DNA from: Hymenobacter yonginensis
GTDB taxonomy: Bacteria; Bacteroidota; Bacteroidia; Cytophagales; Hymenobacteraceae
Assembly: GCF_027625995.1 (NCBI RefSeq)
Contig: NZ_CP115396.1
Span: 3,596,001-3,660,000 of the forward strand
Length of the DNA stretch: 64,000 nt
Reading direction: 5' to 3'
Notes under the pieces: generated by a model
Databases searched by the model: none
Told to the model about the DNA's origin: nothing
What the model saw: the letters and a program-made list of their open reading frames with translations, nothing else
Shown: positions 63,960 through 64,000 of the stretch, in pieces
Position numbering within the stretch: the first letter of the stretch is position 1
Layout: the number at the start of each line of letters is the position of its first letter
Program-made: the position numbers and the translations under genes

Positions 63960-64000
63960 AACGATGCTGGGGGTTAAGTGAATACCGTTTGTATTCAGCC

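Overview
The window looks like chromosome from a GC-rich Bacteroidota, most likely Hymenobacter or a close relative in Cytophagales. The evidence is a SusC/RagA-type TonB receptor, a type IX secretion (Por) C-terminal sorting domain, Bacteroidota-style -7 promoter elements (TAnnTTTG), many short lipoproteins and Ala/Pro-rich secreted proteins, and protein families common in that group (DUF6799-like, DUF1599, DUF3891, YtxJ, short-chain threonine dehydrogenase). The genus is inferred from family content only; no rRNA gene is present.

Layout. 1-7.5 kb: tail of a carbohydrate-active enzyme, a group III truncated haemoglobin, the sucA-sucB pair of the 2-oxoglutarate dehydrogenase complex and a yellow/MRJP-like lipoprotein. 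7.5-17.5 kb: mostly uncharacterised or stress-type proteins (3D/RlpA-like barrel, a degenerate zinc-ribbon protein, a NERD-coiled coil-TM-WG-repeat fusion, an Ala-rich lipoprotein, CsbD, a DprA-like Rossmann protein, DUF1206). 17.5-29 kb: saccharopine/alanine dehydrogenase-like enzyme, gcvP, lipA, OsmC, YtxJ and a fused branched-chain keto-acid dehydrogenase E1. 29-39 kb: TonB receptor, membrane protein, M16 peptidase, four small secreted proteins (three sharing a TDYxGRP motif), pheS, a Rieske-fold lipoprotein without ligand histidines, tRNA-Asn. 39-50 kb: a dead IS630-type transposase joined to a T9SS tail, a fatty-acid-hydroxylase-like protein, aroK with an orphan peptide-type permease, DoxX and DUF1599 proteins, folP-cdaA, kbl, patatin, tdh. 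50-64 kb: DUF3891, AraC regulator and SDR, a LolA-like protein, BrkB, a beta-barrel protein, rlmN, a thioesterase, mnmD, an AT-rich HNH-nuclease islet, a DUF2157/GDYxxLxY membrane operon and exbD.

Working together. kbl and tdh turn threonine into glycine and acetyl-CoA; gcvP decarboxylates glycine on a lipoylated carrier; lipA makes the lipoyl group that also serves SucB and the branched-chain E1 complex. Several genes of lipoyl-dependent C2/C5 metabolism are therefore scattered through the window.

Between genes there are at least three families of dispersed palindromic elements (six, four and two copies). They are the most striking non-coding feature; one copy lies inside the sucA-sucB operon and another supplies the tdh stop codon. 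No CRISPR array, prophage or complete multi-gene defence island is visible. The only clear compositional outlier is the HNH gene at 60.4-61.1 kb.
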